Part shown: piece after piece, positions 7,932 to 17,942 of the stretch | Numbering within the stretch: the first letter of the stretch is position 1 | How the letters are laid out: every line of letters begins with the position of its first letter | Assembly (NCBI GenBank): GCA_963809815.1 | Contig: CAWELM010000024.1 | Span: 186,001 to 250,000 of the forward strand | Reading direction: 5' to 3' | Source: CAVVJA01 sp963809815 | GTDB lineage: Bacteria > Actinomycetota > Actinomycetes > Mycobacteriales > Jatrophihabitantaceae | Length of the DNA stretch: 64,000 bases | The notes under the pieces: model-generated | Database searches by the model: none | What the model was told of the DNA's origin: nothing | The model's input: the letters and a program-made list of their open reading frames with translations, nothing else | Made by a program: the position numbers and the translations under genes

Positions 7932-9233
7932 CTATTCGGTGATCAGGCGAGCGGGCTTCTCCGTGTCCAGCGGCACATCTGCGGGTCGGACGAGCCCGAG
8001 TTGGACGGCTTGGCGGGGCAGGATCGCCTCGGTGAGCCAATCGGCCGCGGTTCGCCCCCGGTTCCCCGGAAGCGAGAAAAGGTGGTAGCCCCGGGTTACT
8101 ACCTTCGCCAGAATGCCGGACAGCGGCACCTGGAGGGGATTGGCGGCAGCCTGGAAGCCCGCGAGATCGACTACGAATCCGAGATCGTGATGCTTGTATG
8201 GTCGGCGAACACCGCGACCGAACGTCGCGGCGATGTTGTCGGCCGCGCACTTGCCTTGCCGTTGGGCGTGTTGAGCGGTCATCGCGGTGATCTCGCCTGG
8301 TCGGGTCAGATCAGGCACCGCGGCGACGTCGCCACAGGCCCAGAGGTCGGGGCGCCCGGGGACGGCCAGGAACTCGTCCACGACGAGGCGACCACGGTTG
8401 GTCGGGAGGCCGAGCGACTCGACGAGAGGCTCGGGTCGCACACCCACGCACCAGATGAGCGATCGGGTTGGGACGACGGTCCCGTCGCTCAGGTGAACCG
8501 CGTCGACGGTCGCCTCAGCGACGGACGTTTTGGTGCGTATGTCGACGCCTCGGCGACGCAGTACCCGGTCGGCCGTCCGGGCCAGGCTCTCGGCGAGTCC
8601 GGGTAACACGCGATCGGCCGTGTCGATCAGCAGCCACCTCGGTTCGTGGCCCGCCAGCCGAGGGTGGTTTCGGGCGAGCTCTGCGGTCATGAGTGCGCCT
8701 TGGGCGGCAACCTCGGTGCCGGTATAGCCCGCGCCGACGACCACGAAGGTCAGCCGAGCGTCCCGCTCCGCTGGGTCGTCGGTGCTGTCTGCGAGCTCCA
8801 GCTGCAAGGTGAGGTGATCCCGCAGGAACAGTGCTTCGGCAATGTCACGAAAGCCGTGGGCATACTGCGCGACACCGGGGATAGGCAGCAGCTTGTTGAC
8901 GCTGCCGGTCGTAAGGAGAACCTGCTCGTAGTCGAGCGTGGCCGATCGGCCCTCCGCATCTACATAGCCGACCGAGTGACCGGCTGTGTCGACCGTCACC
9001 GCTGAACCGAGCACGAGCCGAACCTCGGGCAACGTGGCCGAGATCGACACGGTCACTTGTCGCGGATCCAGGATGCCGCCGGCTACTTCCGGTAACAGCG
9101 GCAGGTAGAGGAAGTAGTCATTCGGATTGAGGAGCACGACCTCGGCCTCGTTGCGTAGCTTGCGGCACAACCTTCGAGCGGCGAAGTAGCCGGCGAAGCC
9201 ACCCCCGACGATGACAATCCTAGGAAGGGTCAT
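7932..9233 (-). CDS. ndh: Type II NADH dehydrogenase (NDH-2)
   Basis: The 433-residue flavoprotein begins with the FAD-binding Rossmann motif IVIVGGGFAGYFAARRL. It has a second dinucleotide motif VVGAGYTGTEVAAQGA for NADH and the FAD-contacting WACGDVAAVPD near residue 300. PLLPEVAGGILDPRQV is typical of NDH-2. It transfers electrons from NADH to menaquinone at the inner membrane face without pumping protons. The C-terminal region (LSGILAKVVTRGYHLFSLPG) carries the amphipathic membrane-anchoring segment. It lies 44 bases downstream of the GntR gene on the same strand. Confidence 0.9.
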   Translation of the reverse strand: MTLPRIVIVGGGFAGYFAARRLCRKLRNEAEVVLLNPNDYFLYLPLLPEVAGGILDPRQVTVSISATLPEVRLVLGSAVTVDTAGHSVGYVDAEGRSATLDYEQVLLTTGSVNKLLPIPGVAQYAHGFRDIAEALFLRDHLTLQLELADSTDDPAERDARLTFVVVGAGYTGTEVAAQGALMTAELARNHPRLAGHEPRWLLIDTADRVLPGLAESLARTADRVLRRRGVDIRTKTSVAEATVDAVHLSDGTVVPTRSLIWCVGVRPEPLVESLGLPTNRGRLVVDEFLAVPGRPDLWACGDVAAVPDLTRPGEITAMTAQHAQRQGKCAADNIAATFGRGVRRPYKHHDLGFVVDLAGFQAAANPLQVPLSGILAKVVTRGYHLFSLPGNRGRTAADWLTEAILPRQAVQLGLVRPADVPLDTEKPARLITE

Positions 9234-9277
9234 GCGTACTGATCCTGCCAGGAGCTCAGCCTGGCCGGGCGGAGCGA

Positions 9278-10036
9278 TCAGCTACCCGAGAGGGTGAGCT
9301 CGAACGTGTAACGATCCGCGCGGTAGACGTGCGAGCCTAGGTCCACGACTCGGCCCATCGCGTCAAAGGCGGTTCGGGTCATGGTGAGCAGCGCAGCGCC
9401 CCGGCGCTCCTGCAAGATCCGGGCATCGGCGGCCGTGGCGATTCGTGCGCCAATGACCTGGGTGGCGATCCGCGGCTCGGACCCAGCGGCGCGGAGCAGG
9501 TTGTACAGACCGTGCTTCTCCAGGCTTTCTCGATCGAGCTTCACGACCGAGCAGGGAATGGCGTTGGTCATGATGGCCAGTGGCTCGCCGTCGGCGTAGC
9601 GGACCCGCTCGACGTGGCAGACGTCATCCCCCTCGGCGATGCCCAGTTCCGCGGCGATGCCCAGGGATGCCGGCGTGATCGTGAAACTGCGCACTACGGT
9701 GGACGGCTCTCGGCCCGACTTGGCCAGGTCGTCATACAGGCTTGAGAGTTCGATCGTGCGGCGGACCTTCGGGTGCACGACCTGGGTTCCCACGCCCCGT
9801 TTGCGCACGACCATGCCGCGTTCGACGAGATATTGCATGGCCCGGCGCATCGTGGGCCGGGACACGCCAACTCGCTCGGCCAGATCGACCTCGTTCTCGA
9901 ACCGGGTGCCGACCGGGATGGTGTCCGATTCGATCAGCTTCTGCAGTTGCGTGGCGACCTGGAAGTAGATCGGAATCGGACTCGAGCGATCGACGATGAC
10001 GCCCCGTACGGCGCTGAGTTCTGTCTCCCAACTCAT
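9278..10036 (-). CDS. GntR/HutC-family regulator of the inositol genes
   Basis: The 252-residue protein has an N-terminal winged helix (IPIYFQVATQLQKLI ... FENEVDLAERVGVSRPTMRRAMQYLVERG). A C-terminal UTRA effector domain (from about LSSLYDDLAKSGREPSTVV to RADRYTFELTLSGS) follows, as in HutC-subfamily GntR repressors. The start is the ATG of MSWETELSAV, with GGAAAGG upstream; a longer frame would run through the operator. It diverges from iolC, and a perfect 16-base palindrome lies between them. By position and operator it is the probable IolR-type repressor, released by an inositol breakdown product. Confidence 0.88.
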   Translation of the reverse strand: MSWETELSAVRGVIVDRSSPIPIYFQVATQLQKLIESDTIPVGTRFENEVDLAERVGVSRPTMRRAMQYLVERGMVVRKRGVGTQVVHPKVRRTIELSSLYDDLAKSGREPSTVVRSFTITPASLGIAAELGIAEGDDVCHVERVRYADGEPLAIMTNAIPCSVVKLDRESLEKHGLYNLLRAAGSEPRIATQVIGARIATAADARILQERRGAALLTMTRTAFDAMGRVVDLGSHVYRADRYTFELTLSGS

Positions 10037-10050
10037 ATTGCCTTTCCTTA

Positions 10051-10097
10051 CTTTGTCATGACAAAGTATTGACAGAGTTGGCCATGACGGTATTACA
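10051..10097 (+). promoter_or_regulatory. iolC promoter with palindromic IolR-like operator
   Basis: CTTTGTCATGACAAAG (10051-10066) is a perfect palindrome containing TGTCATGACA, which fits the IolR consensus KGWCHTRACA that I recall from Corynebacterium. It is followed at once by TTGACA (10069-10074) and, 17 bases on, ATTACA (10092-10097) as a plausible -10. The same GACAAAGT-N-TTGACAG block recurs upstream of the opposing inositol operon. The palindrome also lies just upstream of the GntR start, so autoregulation is likely. Confidence 0.75.
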
Positions 10098-10267
10098 TGC
10101 AGAAGCACCACGGGAGTGCTGGTCGACGTGCGAAGCCGGCATGGCTCACCCGAGTTCGATGATTTCGCCCTTGACCGCCGAGATCAAGCAAGCACCGTCA
10201 ACATCTTCAATTCCGAACCCACCTAAATCACCCGCAGGTCGCACGAAAGTCATGAGGTACGGACAAG

Positions 10268-11227
10268 ATGACTACGGCGTTTCACCCAGAGGTGTTGACG
10301 ATGGGTCGAATCAGCGTCGACATCTATCCGCTCCAGATCGGTGTCTCGCTGCGAGAGGTGTCCACCTTCGGCAAGTTCCTCGGGGGAAGCGCCACCAATG
10401 TCGCCGTCGCGGCCGCGCGTTATGGCCGGCGCGCTGCCGTCATCACGCGTACCGGCCGTGACCCCTTCGGTGAGTTCCTCCACGACGCGTTGCGGGGCTA
10501 CGGCGTCGACGACCGGTACGTGACCCCAGTCGACGGCCTGCCGACTCCGGTGACGTTCTGCGAGATCTTCCCGCCAGATGACTTCCCGCTGTACTTCTAT
10601 CGACTGCCCAAGGCTCCGGATCTCGAGATCCACCCGGACGAGCTCGACCTCGAGGCGATCGCTGCCGCCGAGATTTTCTGGGTGACGGTCACCGGGCTGT
10701 CGGCGGAGCCGAGCCGAGAGGCCACACTGACTGCGCTGAAGGCTCGAGATCCTTCCAAGATCACTGTGCTCGACCTCGACTACCGGCCGATGTTCTGGTC
10801 CTCCCGTGAGCAGGCGCGGGCAGTGGTGCAGGAGGCCCTGCCGTTCGCGACAGTTGCGGCAGGCAATCTGGATGAAAATGACACGGCCGTCGGCACGCGA
10901 GATCCAGAAAGGATCGTCGCCGCCCTGCACGAACGTGGCGTCCGGCTCGCGATCGTGAAGCAAGGTCCGGCCGGCGTGCTTGCCTCGGATGGAACGCAGC
11001 TGATGCGGGTCCCGCCGGCCCCGGTGGAGGTCGTCAATGGTCTCGGTGCCGGCGACGCTTTCGGCGGGGCCTTGTGCCACAGCCTGCTGTCCGGGTGGGA
11101 TCTGGAACGGTCCATGCGTTTCTGCAATGCGGCCGGCGCCATCGTGGCCTCGCAGCTGTCGTGCGCAGACGCCATGCCGACGGTCGATCAGGTTGAGCGC
11201 AAGCTGGAGGAGGCGGCACATGTCTGA
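10268..11227 (+). CDS. iolC: 5-dehydro-2-deoxygluconokinase
   Basis: The 319-residue protein is a PfkB-family sugar kinase. It has the N-terminal signature FGKFLGGSATNVAVAAARYG and the C-terminal anion-hole and catalytic motif NGLGAGDAFGGAL. Together with the neighbouring iolB and iolD genes this identifies IolC, which phosphorylates 5-dehydro-2-deoxy-D-gluconate at C6 during myo-inositol breakdown. GAGGT lies nine bases before the ATG. It is the first gene of the operon, and its last eight bases overlap the start of the next gene. Confidence 0.92.
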   Translation: MTTAFHPEVLTMGRISVDIYPLQIGVSLREVSTFGKFLGGSATNVAVAAARYGRRAAVITRTGRDPFGEFLHDALRGYGVDDRYVTPVDGLPTPVTFCEIFPPDDFPLYFYRLPKAPDLEIHPDELDLEAIAAAEIFWVTVTGLSAEPSREATLTALKARDPSKITVLDLDYRPMFWSSREQARAVVQEALPFATVAAGNLDENDTAVGTRDPERIVAALHERGVRLAIVKQGPAGVLASDGTQLMRVPPAPVEVVNGLGAGDAFGGALCHSLLSGWDLERSMRFCNAAGAIVASQLSCADAMPTVDQVERKLEEAAHV

Positions 11228-12095
11228 CGAGCGCTTCCGCGCCCTGATCGAGGTGCGTGTCGCCTCACCGGGCGCCATCGCCGAGGCGGCCAAGGTACGC
11301 AAGCCGGCCGCCAGCCTGCTCGGCGAACACGGCAAGCTGATGATGATCGCAGCCGATCATCCGGCCCGCGGTGCGTTGCGGGCGGGGCCGGATCCGTTGG
11401 CGATGGCCGACCGATCCGAGCTGCTCGATCGGCTCTGCCTCGCCCTGTCGCGCCCGGGTGTCAACGGCGTGCTCGGTACTCCGGACATCCTGGAGGACCT
11501 GCTCTTGCTCGGCGCGCTCGAGGAGAAGGTGGTCGTCGGTTCGATGAACCGGGGCGGGCTGGCCGGGACAACGTTCGAGATGGACGACCGGTTCACCGCA
11601 TACGACGCGACGACCATCAAGGCGGCTGGTTGGGACGGCGGCAAGATGCTCACCCGGATCGATCCCGATGATCCGGCCACGGTCGTCACTCTGGAAGCAT
11701 GCGCGAACGCGGTCAGCCTGCTCGCCGGCCAGGGCCTGATGGCGATGATCGAGCCGTTCATCTCGCATCGGACGGACGGGCGCGTCCATAACGAGTTGAC
11801 GCCGGAGGCCATGATCCGCGCGATGACCGTCTCCGCCGGCCTCGGAACAACGTCTGCGTACACCTGGCTCAAAGTGCCGGTCGTCGACGACATGGAGCGC
11901 GTGATGTCTGCGACGACACTCCCTGCGCTGATTCTCGGCGGCGAAGTGTCGGCGGATCAGGATGCGGCGTTCCTTCGATGGCACCAAGCACTGAAGTTGC
12001 CGACCGTAAAGGGCCTGGTCATCGGCCGATCGCTGTTGTACCCGCCGAACGGTGACGTCGGGGGGGCGGTCGATGCCGCGGTGAGCCTGCTGTGA
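11220..12095 (+). CDS. Cgl0159-family (beta/alpha)8 aldolase-like protein
   Basis: The 291-residue protein starts MSDERFRALIEVRVASPGAI and contains LMMIAADHPARGALRAG and GLVIGRSLLYPPNGDVGGAV. This is the actinobacterial Cgl0159 family, a class I aldolase-like TIM barrel that occurs inside inositol clusters. By position it probably cleaves 2-deoxy-5-keto-gluconate 6-phosphate to dihydroxyacetone phosphate and malonate semialdehyde, the IolJ step; this is inference. The start is the ATG overlapping the iolC stop. The TGA overlaps the GTG of iolB (GTGA). Confidence 0.85.
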   Translation: MSDERFRALIEVRVASPGAIAEAAKVRKPAASLLGEHGKLMMIAADHPARGALRAGPDPLAMADRSELLDRLCLALSRPGVNGVLGTPDILEDLLLLGALEEKVVVGSMNRGGLAGTTFEMDDRFTAYDATTIKAAGWDGGKMLTRIDPDDPATVVTLEACANAVSLLAGQGLMAMIEPFISHRTDGRVHNELTPEAMIRAMTVSAGLGTTSAYTWLKVPVVDDMERVMSATTLPALILGGEVSADQDAAFLRWHQALKLPTVKGLVIGRSLLYPPNGDVGGAVDAAVSLL

Positions 12096-13003
12096 CGTCC
12101 GCCGCGCTGCCGCGCCATGTGCGGCACGGTGCCACGGCGGGGGGCCAATTCAGCCTGCAGATCAGCGCTGAATCCGCCGGGTGGGGCTATAGCGGGCTGC
12201 GCGTACTCTCCCTCGCCGAGGGCGGCCGAGCGAGCTTCGCGACCGGCGATGACGAAGTGATCGTGCTACCGCTGACCGGATCCGGAGCGGTCACCTGCGA
12301 CGGCGCGACGTTCACGTTGCAAGGGCGGACGAGTCCGTTCGCCGCAGTCAGCGACTTCGCCTACGCACCCCGGGACGCCGAGGTCACGGTCGAGTCCGCA
12401 CTGGGTGGCCGGTTCGCACTGCCATCGGCGCGGGCAACCCACCGGTTGCCGTTCCGGTACGTCGCCGCGGTCGATGTGCCGATCGAACTGCGCGGGGCCG
12501 GTCAGGCGAGCCGGCAGGTCAACAACTTCTGTGCGCCGTCCGTGTTCGCCGCCGATCGTCTCATCGCCGTCGAGGTGCTGACGCCCGGTGGCAACTGGTC
12601 GTCCTACCCACCGCACAAACACGATATTGAGTCAGATGTCGAGTCGGCGCTGGAGGAGATCTACTACTTCGAGGTTGCCGATGCCGCGCAAGGTGAGCCG
12701 GGAGTCGGCCGGGCCTACCAGCGGGTCTACTCGTCCGGGCCCGACCGGATGATCGACGTGTGCGCAGAAGTCGCCACCGGCGACGTCGTGCTCATCCCAT
12801 ACGGCTACCACGGCCCATCAATGGCCGCTCCCGGGTACGACCTCTACTACCTGAACGTCATGGCCGGCCCCGGGGAACGGGTTTGGCGCTTCTCCGACGA
12901 CCCGCGGCACGCCTGGATCCGCGATAGCTGGGACGGGATGACCGTCGATCCTCGCTTGCCACTCACCACAGCGAACACTGCAGATAGGGAGGTGGGTGAG
13001 TGA
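12092..13003 (+). CDS. iolB: 5-deoxy-glucuronate isomerase
   Basis: The 303-residue protein is a double-cupin IolB. WSSYPPHKHDIESDVESALEE carries the metal-binding His residues (PPHKHD) and the Glu, and DVVLIPYGYHGPSMAAPGYD is the second-cupin signature. It converts 5-deoxy-D-glucuronate to 5-dehydro-2-deoxy-D-gluconate, the substrate of IolC. The GTG start overlaps the stop of the aldolase-like gene, and its own TGA overlaps the GTG of iolD. These four-base overlaps indicate one translationally coupled operon. Confidence 0.93.
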   Translation: MTSAALPRHVRHGATAGGQFSLQISAESAGWGYSGLRVLSLAEGGRASFATGDDEVIVLPLTGSGAVTCDGATFTLQGRTSPFAAVSDFAYAPRDAEVTVESALGGRFALPSARATHRLPFRYVAAVDVPIELRGAGQASRQVNNFCAPSVFAADRLIAVEVLTPGGNWSSYPPHKHDIESDVESALEEIYYFEVADAAQGEPGVGRAYQRVYSSGPDRMIDVCAEVATGDVVLIPYGYHGPSMAAPGYDLYYLNVMAGPGERVWRFSDDPRHAWIRDSWDGMTVDPRLPLTTANTADREVGE

Positions 13004-14875
13004 CGATACGGCTCACCGTCGCCCAGGCGACGGTCCGATTCCTGGCCCGCCAGTACAGCGAGCGGGACGGCGTCGAGCGCCGGCTCATCCCTGGATGCTT
13101 CGGCATCTTCGGTCACGGCAATGTTGCGGGCGTGGGTCAAGCCCTGCTCGAGGCCAAGCTGACCGGAAGTGCGGACGCTGCCCTACTACTTGGCCCGCAA
13201 CGAGCAGGGCATGGTTCACGCGGCGGCCGGCTTCGCCCGGATGAACAACCGCCTGCAGACCCTCGCCTGCACCGCCTCGATCGGGCCGGGCTCGACCAAC
13301 ATGGTCACCGGCGCGGCCGGAGCAACGATCAACCGCATCCCGGTGCTGCTCTTGCCCAGTGACATCTTCGCGACCCGAGCGACGGCACCGGTGCTGCAGG
13401 AGTTGGAGGACCCCCGCTCGTACGACGTGTCCGTCAACGACGCTTTCCGGCCGATCTCCCGATTCTTCGATCGGATCAACCGGCCCGAACAGCTGCCCTC
13501 CGCACTGCTCGCCGCGATGCGCGTTCTCACCGATCCGGCGGAGACCGGCGCAGTCACTATCGCTTTGCCCCAGGACGTACAGGCCGAAGCGTTCGACTGG
13601 CCCGATGAGCTGTTCGCGCGACGCGTGTGGCACGTGGCCCGTCCGGAACCAGAGCCCGTGGCTATCGCGCGGGCCGCACATGTCATCCGGGCCGCGACGC
13701 GACCACTCATTGTGGCCGGCGGGGGAGTGCTGTACGCGGAGGCCAGCGACGCGCTCCGCCGCTTCGCCGAGACGACCGGGATTCCGGTTTCCGACACCCA
13801 GGCCGGCAAGGGCGCGGTGCCGTGGGACCATCCGCTGGCCGTGGGCGGGGTCGGTTCGACCGGCACTCCGGTCGCGAACGCGCTGGCCCGCGACGCCGAC
13901 GTCGTGATCGGCGTAGGCACCCGGTACAGCGACTTCACCACCGCCTCCCGGACGGCGTTTCAGCGACCCGACGTACGGTTCGTCAACATCAACGTCGCGT
14001 TGTTCGATGCGGTCAAGCAGAGCGCGACGGCGATCGTGGCCGATGCCCGGCGCGGTCTCGAAGCGCTCAGCGAGGCCACGGCTGGCTACCGGGTCAGCCC
14101 GGCGTACACCCGTGAATTCACCGAGCACACCGAGGCCTGGACCAAGATCGTCGACGCGGCCTATCACCTGGGACACCAGCCACTGCCGGCCCAGACCGAG
14201 GTCATCGGCATGGTCAACGAGGTCGCCGGCCCGCGGGACGTCGTGGTGCAAGCCGCCGGGAGCTTGCCGGGTGATCTACAAATGCTCTGGCGGGCCCGGG
14301 ATCCGAAGGGATACCACGTCGAGTACGGCTACTCGTGCATGGGCTACGAGATCGCGGCCGCACTCGGGATCAAGATGGCCGACCCGAGCCGCGAAGTCTT
14401 CACCATGGTCGGCGACGGCTCGTACTTGATGATGGCGCAAGAGATTGTTACGGCGGTGTCGGAAGGGATCAAGCTGACGATCGTCCTGATCCAGAATCAC
14501 GGATTTTCCTCGATCGGTTCTTTGTCGGAATCCCTTGGTTCGCAGCGGTTCGGCACCCGTTACCGCTACCGCAACCCCGACACCGGGATGCTGGACGGCG
14601 ACAAGCTGCCGGTGGATCTGGCGGCAAACGCGCAGAGCCTGGGTGCCGACGTGCTGCGGACGTCGACCATCGAGGAGTTCCGATCTGCGCTCGCCCAGGC
14701 CAAGCAGGCCGAGCGGACGACCGTCGTGTACGTCGAGACCGATCCGTTGGCGCCCGTCCCATCGTCGGAGAACTGGTGGGACGTCCCGGTTTCCGAGGTG
14801 GCAGCCATCGACAGCACCGACGAGGCGTACGGCGCATACCGCGAGCACAAGCGGAAGCAGCGACAGTACTTGTGA
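13000..14875 (+). pseudogene. iolD: iolD, TPP-dependent trihydroxycyclohexane-dione hydrolase, +1 frameshift
   Basis: Two overlapping frames together give one full IolD. The first, from the GTG at 13000 (MTIRLTVAQATVRFLARQYS ... GNVAGVGQALLEAK), covers ~58 residues. The second, from about 13175, resumes with LPYYLARNEQGMVHAAAGFA and runs to the end with the TPP-binding GDGSYLMMAQEIV. IolD hydrolyses 3D-trihydroxycyclohexane-1,2-dione to 5-deoxy-glucuronate. The frames meet near 13174-13180, where one extra base breaks the gene. There is no slippery run, so a real mutation or a sequencing/assembly error is likelier than programmed frameshifting. A GTG at 13169 could restart translation, but it would lack part of the PYR domain and has no clear ribosome site. 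Confidence 0.85.
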
Positions 14876-14895
14876 GTGAGAAGGGAATTCGGTCC

Positions 14896-16398
<1,503 letters not shown>

Positions 16399-16410
16399 GC
16401 ACAACCGACG

Positions 16411-16450
16411 GTCGTGATCTTGGACTTACCGGCTAAATGTCTTAGATCAT
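16411..16450 (+). repeat. Dispersed element TCGTGATCNTGGACTTA, copy 1
   Basis: GTCGTGATCTTGGACTTA (16411-16428) is followed by an imperfect reverse complement ending in TCTTAGATCAT (16440-16450). The same motif occurs at 42035-42112. It lies just after the iolA stop. Confidence 0.5.
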
Positions 16451-16460
16451 CAACGTGAGA

Positions 16461-16494
16461 GGCGCGGCCGAGCCTGGGAGCGGTCGGCCGCGCC
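16461..16494. terminator. Bidirectional terminator hairpin after iolA
   Basis: GGCGCGGCCGA (16461-16471) pairs perfectly with TCGGCCGCGCC (16484-16494) around a 12-base loop. It lies between the convergent iolA and SHOCT-protein genes. No U-tract is evident, as is common in actinomycete terminators. Confidence 0.7.
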
Positions 16495-16528
16495 TGCGCA
16501 TCCAGTCGGATCCCGGTTGCCGGATTGG

Positions 16529-16930
16529 TTAGCCTAGGGCCTTGGCCTTGGCCTGCTGGAACTCGGCTTCGCTGATCACGCCTTTGTCCCGGAGGTCGGC
16601 CAACCGCGCCAGCTCGTCGGCAGTGTTGCTACTGCTCGGGGCGGCCGCGCTCTGGACGTACTGGCGGAACTCGGTGTCCCGGGCCTTTGCGTCCGCCGCG
16701 GCGTGCTCCTGCATGCGGCCGCCACGAGCGATCAGGTACACGAAGACGCCGAGGTAGGGCACGATCACCACGAAGATGATCCAGAGGGCCTTAGCCCACC
16801 CGGACAGGTCGTGGCTTCGGAAGATGTCGCTGAAGACGACGATCAGTAGCCAGATCCAGATGAAGAACAGGAAGAACCACAGGAAGGACCAGAACACTTG
16901 CCCGGTCCCGAACTCAGCAGCAGCTGGCAC
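16529..16930 (-). CDS. Membrane protein with PLD-N-like segments and SHOCT domain
   Basis: The 133-residue protein has two adjacent membrane spans: VFWSFLWFFLFFIWIWLLIVVFS at residues ~12-34 and ALWIIFVVIVPYLGVFVYLIA at ~48-68. The SGWAKALWIIFVVIVPYLGVFVYLI arrangement is that of the phospholipase D-N-terminal-like (cardiolipin-synthase leader) segment. A short linker leads to a C-terminal SHOCT motif (ELARLADLRDKGVISEAEFQQAKAKAL). Such proteins are common in actinomycetes and of unknown role, probably protein-protein contacts at the membrane. It is convergent with iolA. Confidence 0.85.
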   Translation of the reverse strand: MPAAAEFGTGQVFWSFLWFFLFFIWIWLLIVVFSDIFRSHDLSGWAKALWIIFVVIVPYLGVFVYLIARGGRMQEHAAADAKARDTEFRQYVQSAAAPSSSNTADELARLADLRDKGVISEAEFQQAKAKALG

Positions 16931-17202
16931 GACTCACTCTCCCGACGTTGTAACTAATTGCCCCGTGGACTCGGATTGAAAGGTCCCGAGCGATCGGATG
17001 GTATCGGCCGTGAATCTTGGCCATTGCACCGGCCGGACTGCCTAGCAACTTCCCCCTCGCAGGACACTCGGCCTCTTCGCCCGAGCGCGGCGAACAGGCA
17101 GCAACTGACAAATGCCATCACCCGCACGATGGTGACAAACCGGATGGGGCCACAATTTGCCGATCGACCCAAATCGTGATGACGCTGTTGCAACCCAAAA
17201 TC

Positions 17203-17694
17203 TCAGCGACTCGTTCGGCGGGCAAGCGCTTCCAGCCGCTCGAGTCGGGCGCCTGCCTGTCGCCGCAGCCGCAACTCGAGGGTGGGCGAGAGATTCGAAC
17301 CGTCGGCGACGAGCTTGTCTTCCAGCTCGGCTCGCTTCACCTGTAGTGCGATCGGGTCAGCCGCGCAGCGGGACAGGTACTCCTCCTCGGATTCCCACTC
17401 ATCACGCGTGAGACTCACGACGAGCTCGACCAACCGTGGGTCACCAGTAGCTGCGAGCAAGTCCTCAGCGGTTGTTCGGCCTTTCCCGATTACGTCGTGT
17501 AGCAACGCGACCGCGAACACCAGTTCGCCCTTAGCCCGCACTCGCGCGGCGACCCTACGAGCGTGCGAGATCGAAAGGCCGCCCATCCGAGTACGCGACC
17601 CACCCAGGAGGCGAACGGCCAGCGAGTCAGCCACCCGGGGCGAGATCGACTCCGGCCGGACACCGCTGATCTCACCAGGCGTCGCCTCCAACAT
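17203..17694 (-). CDS. HD-domain protein (small, possibly nucleotide phosphohydrolase)
   Basis: The 163-residue protein carries HARRVAARVRAKGELVFAVALLHDVIGKGRTTAEDLL, with the H...HD metal ligands of an HD phosphohydrolase, and continues DPRLVELVVSLTRDEWESEEEYLSR. It resembles the small HD/guanosine polyphosphate pyrophosphohydrolase-like group, but the fourth metal ligand is not obvious. The substrate is unknown. The C-terminus (LELRLRRQAGARLERLEALA) is helical. It diverges from the CYTH-CHAD gene about 200-250 bases away. Confidence 0.65.
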   Translation of the reverse strand: MLEATPGEISGVRPESISPRVADSLAVRLLGGSRTRMGGLSISHARRVAARVRAKGELVFAVALLHDVIGKGRTTAEDLLAATGDPRLVELVVSLTRDEWESEEEYLSRCAADPIALQVKRAELEDKLVADGSNLSPTLELRLRRQAGARLERLEALARRTSR

Positions 17695-17942
17695 ATAGAC
17701 AGCAGAACATTCGTATGACGCGATCGCAACACCCTCGGCGGACTAGCCCGACGGCCGGGCGGACGGCACCGTCGGGTCGATCGGACTCGCGATCTCGGGG
17801 GTCGAACTTGAGGCGTCATCTGTCGATCTGGACGGGCAGCTAACTCCCAAGAAAGTGACCGTAAATAGACGAATCGCCGTGAGAAAAACGGTTGAACGAC
17901 ACGCGAACGGTTGATGTACGACTGGTAAACTTCGGCCGAGCC

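Noticed and set aside
10079..10091. Second IolR-like half site in the iolC promoter spacer (GGCCATGACG)
   Set aside because: It fails the consensus at more than one position and is not palindromic.
13165..13185. Programmed +1 frameshifting in iolD
   Set aside because: No slippery codon, stop codon at the shift or stimulatory structure is visible, and IolD families elsewhere need no frameshift.
14335..14895. In-frame N-terminal extension of iolA
   Set aside because: The extension runs through iolD in another phase; family similarity and a ribosome site begin at 14896.
17275..17300. tRNA T-loop-like string (GATTCGAACC)
   Set aside because: It lies inside the HD-domain gene, the flanking arms do not pair and no acceptor stem, D-arm or anticodon arm can be drawn.
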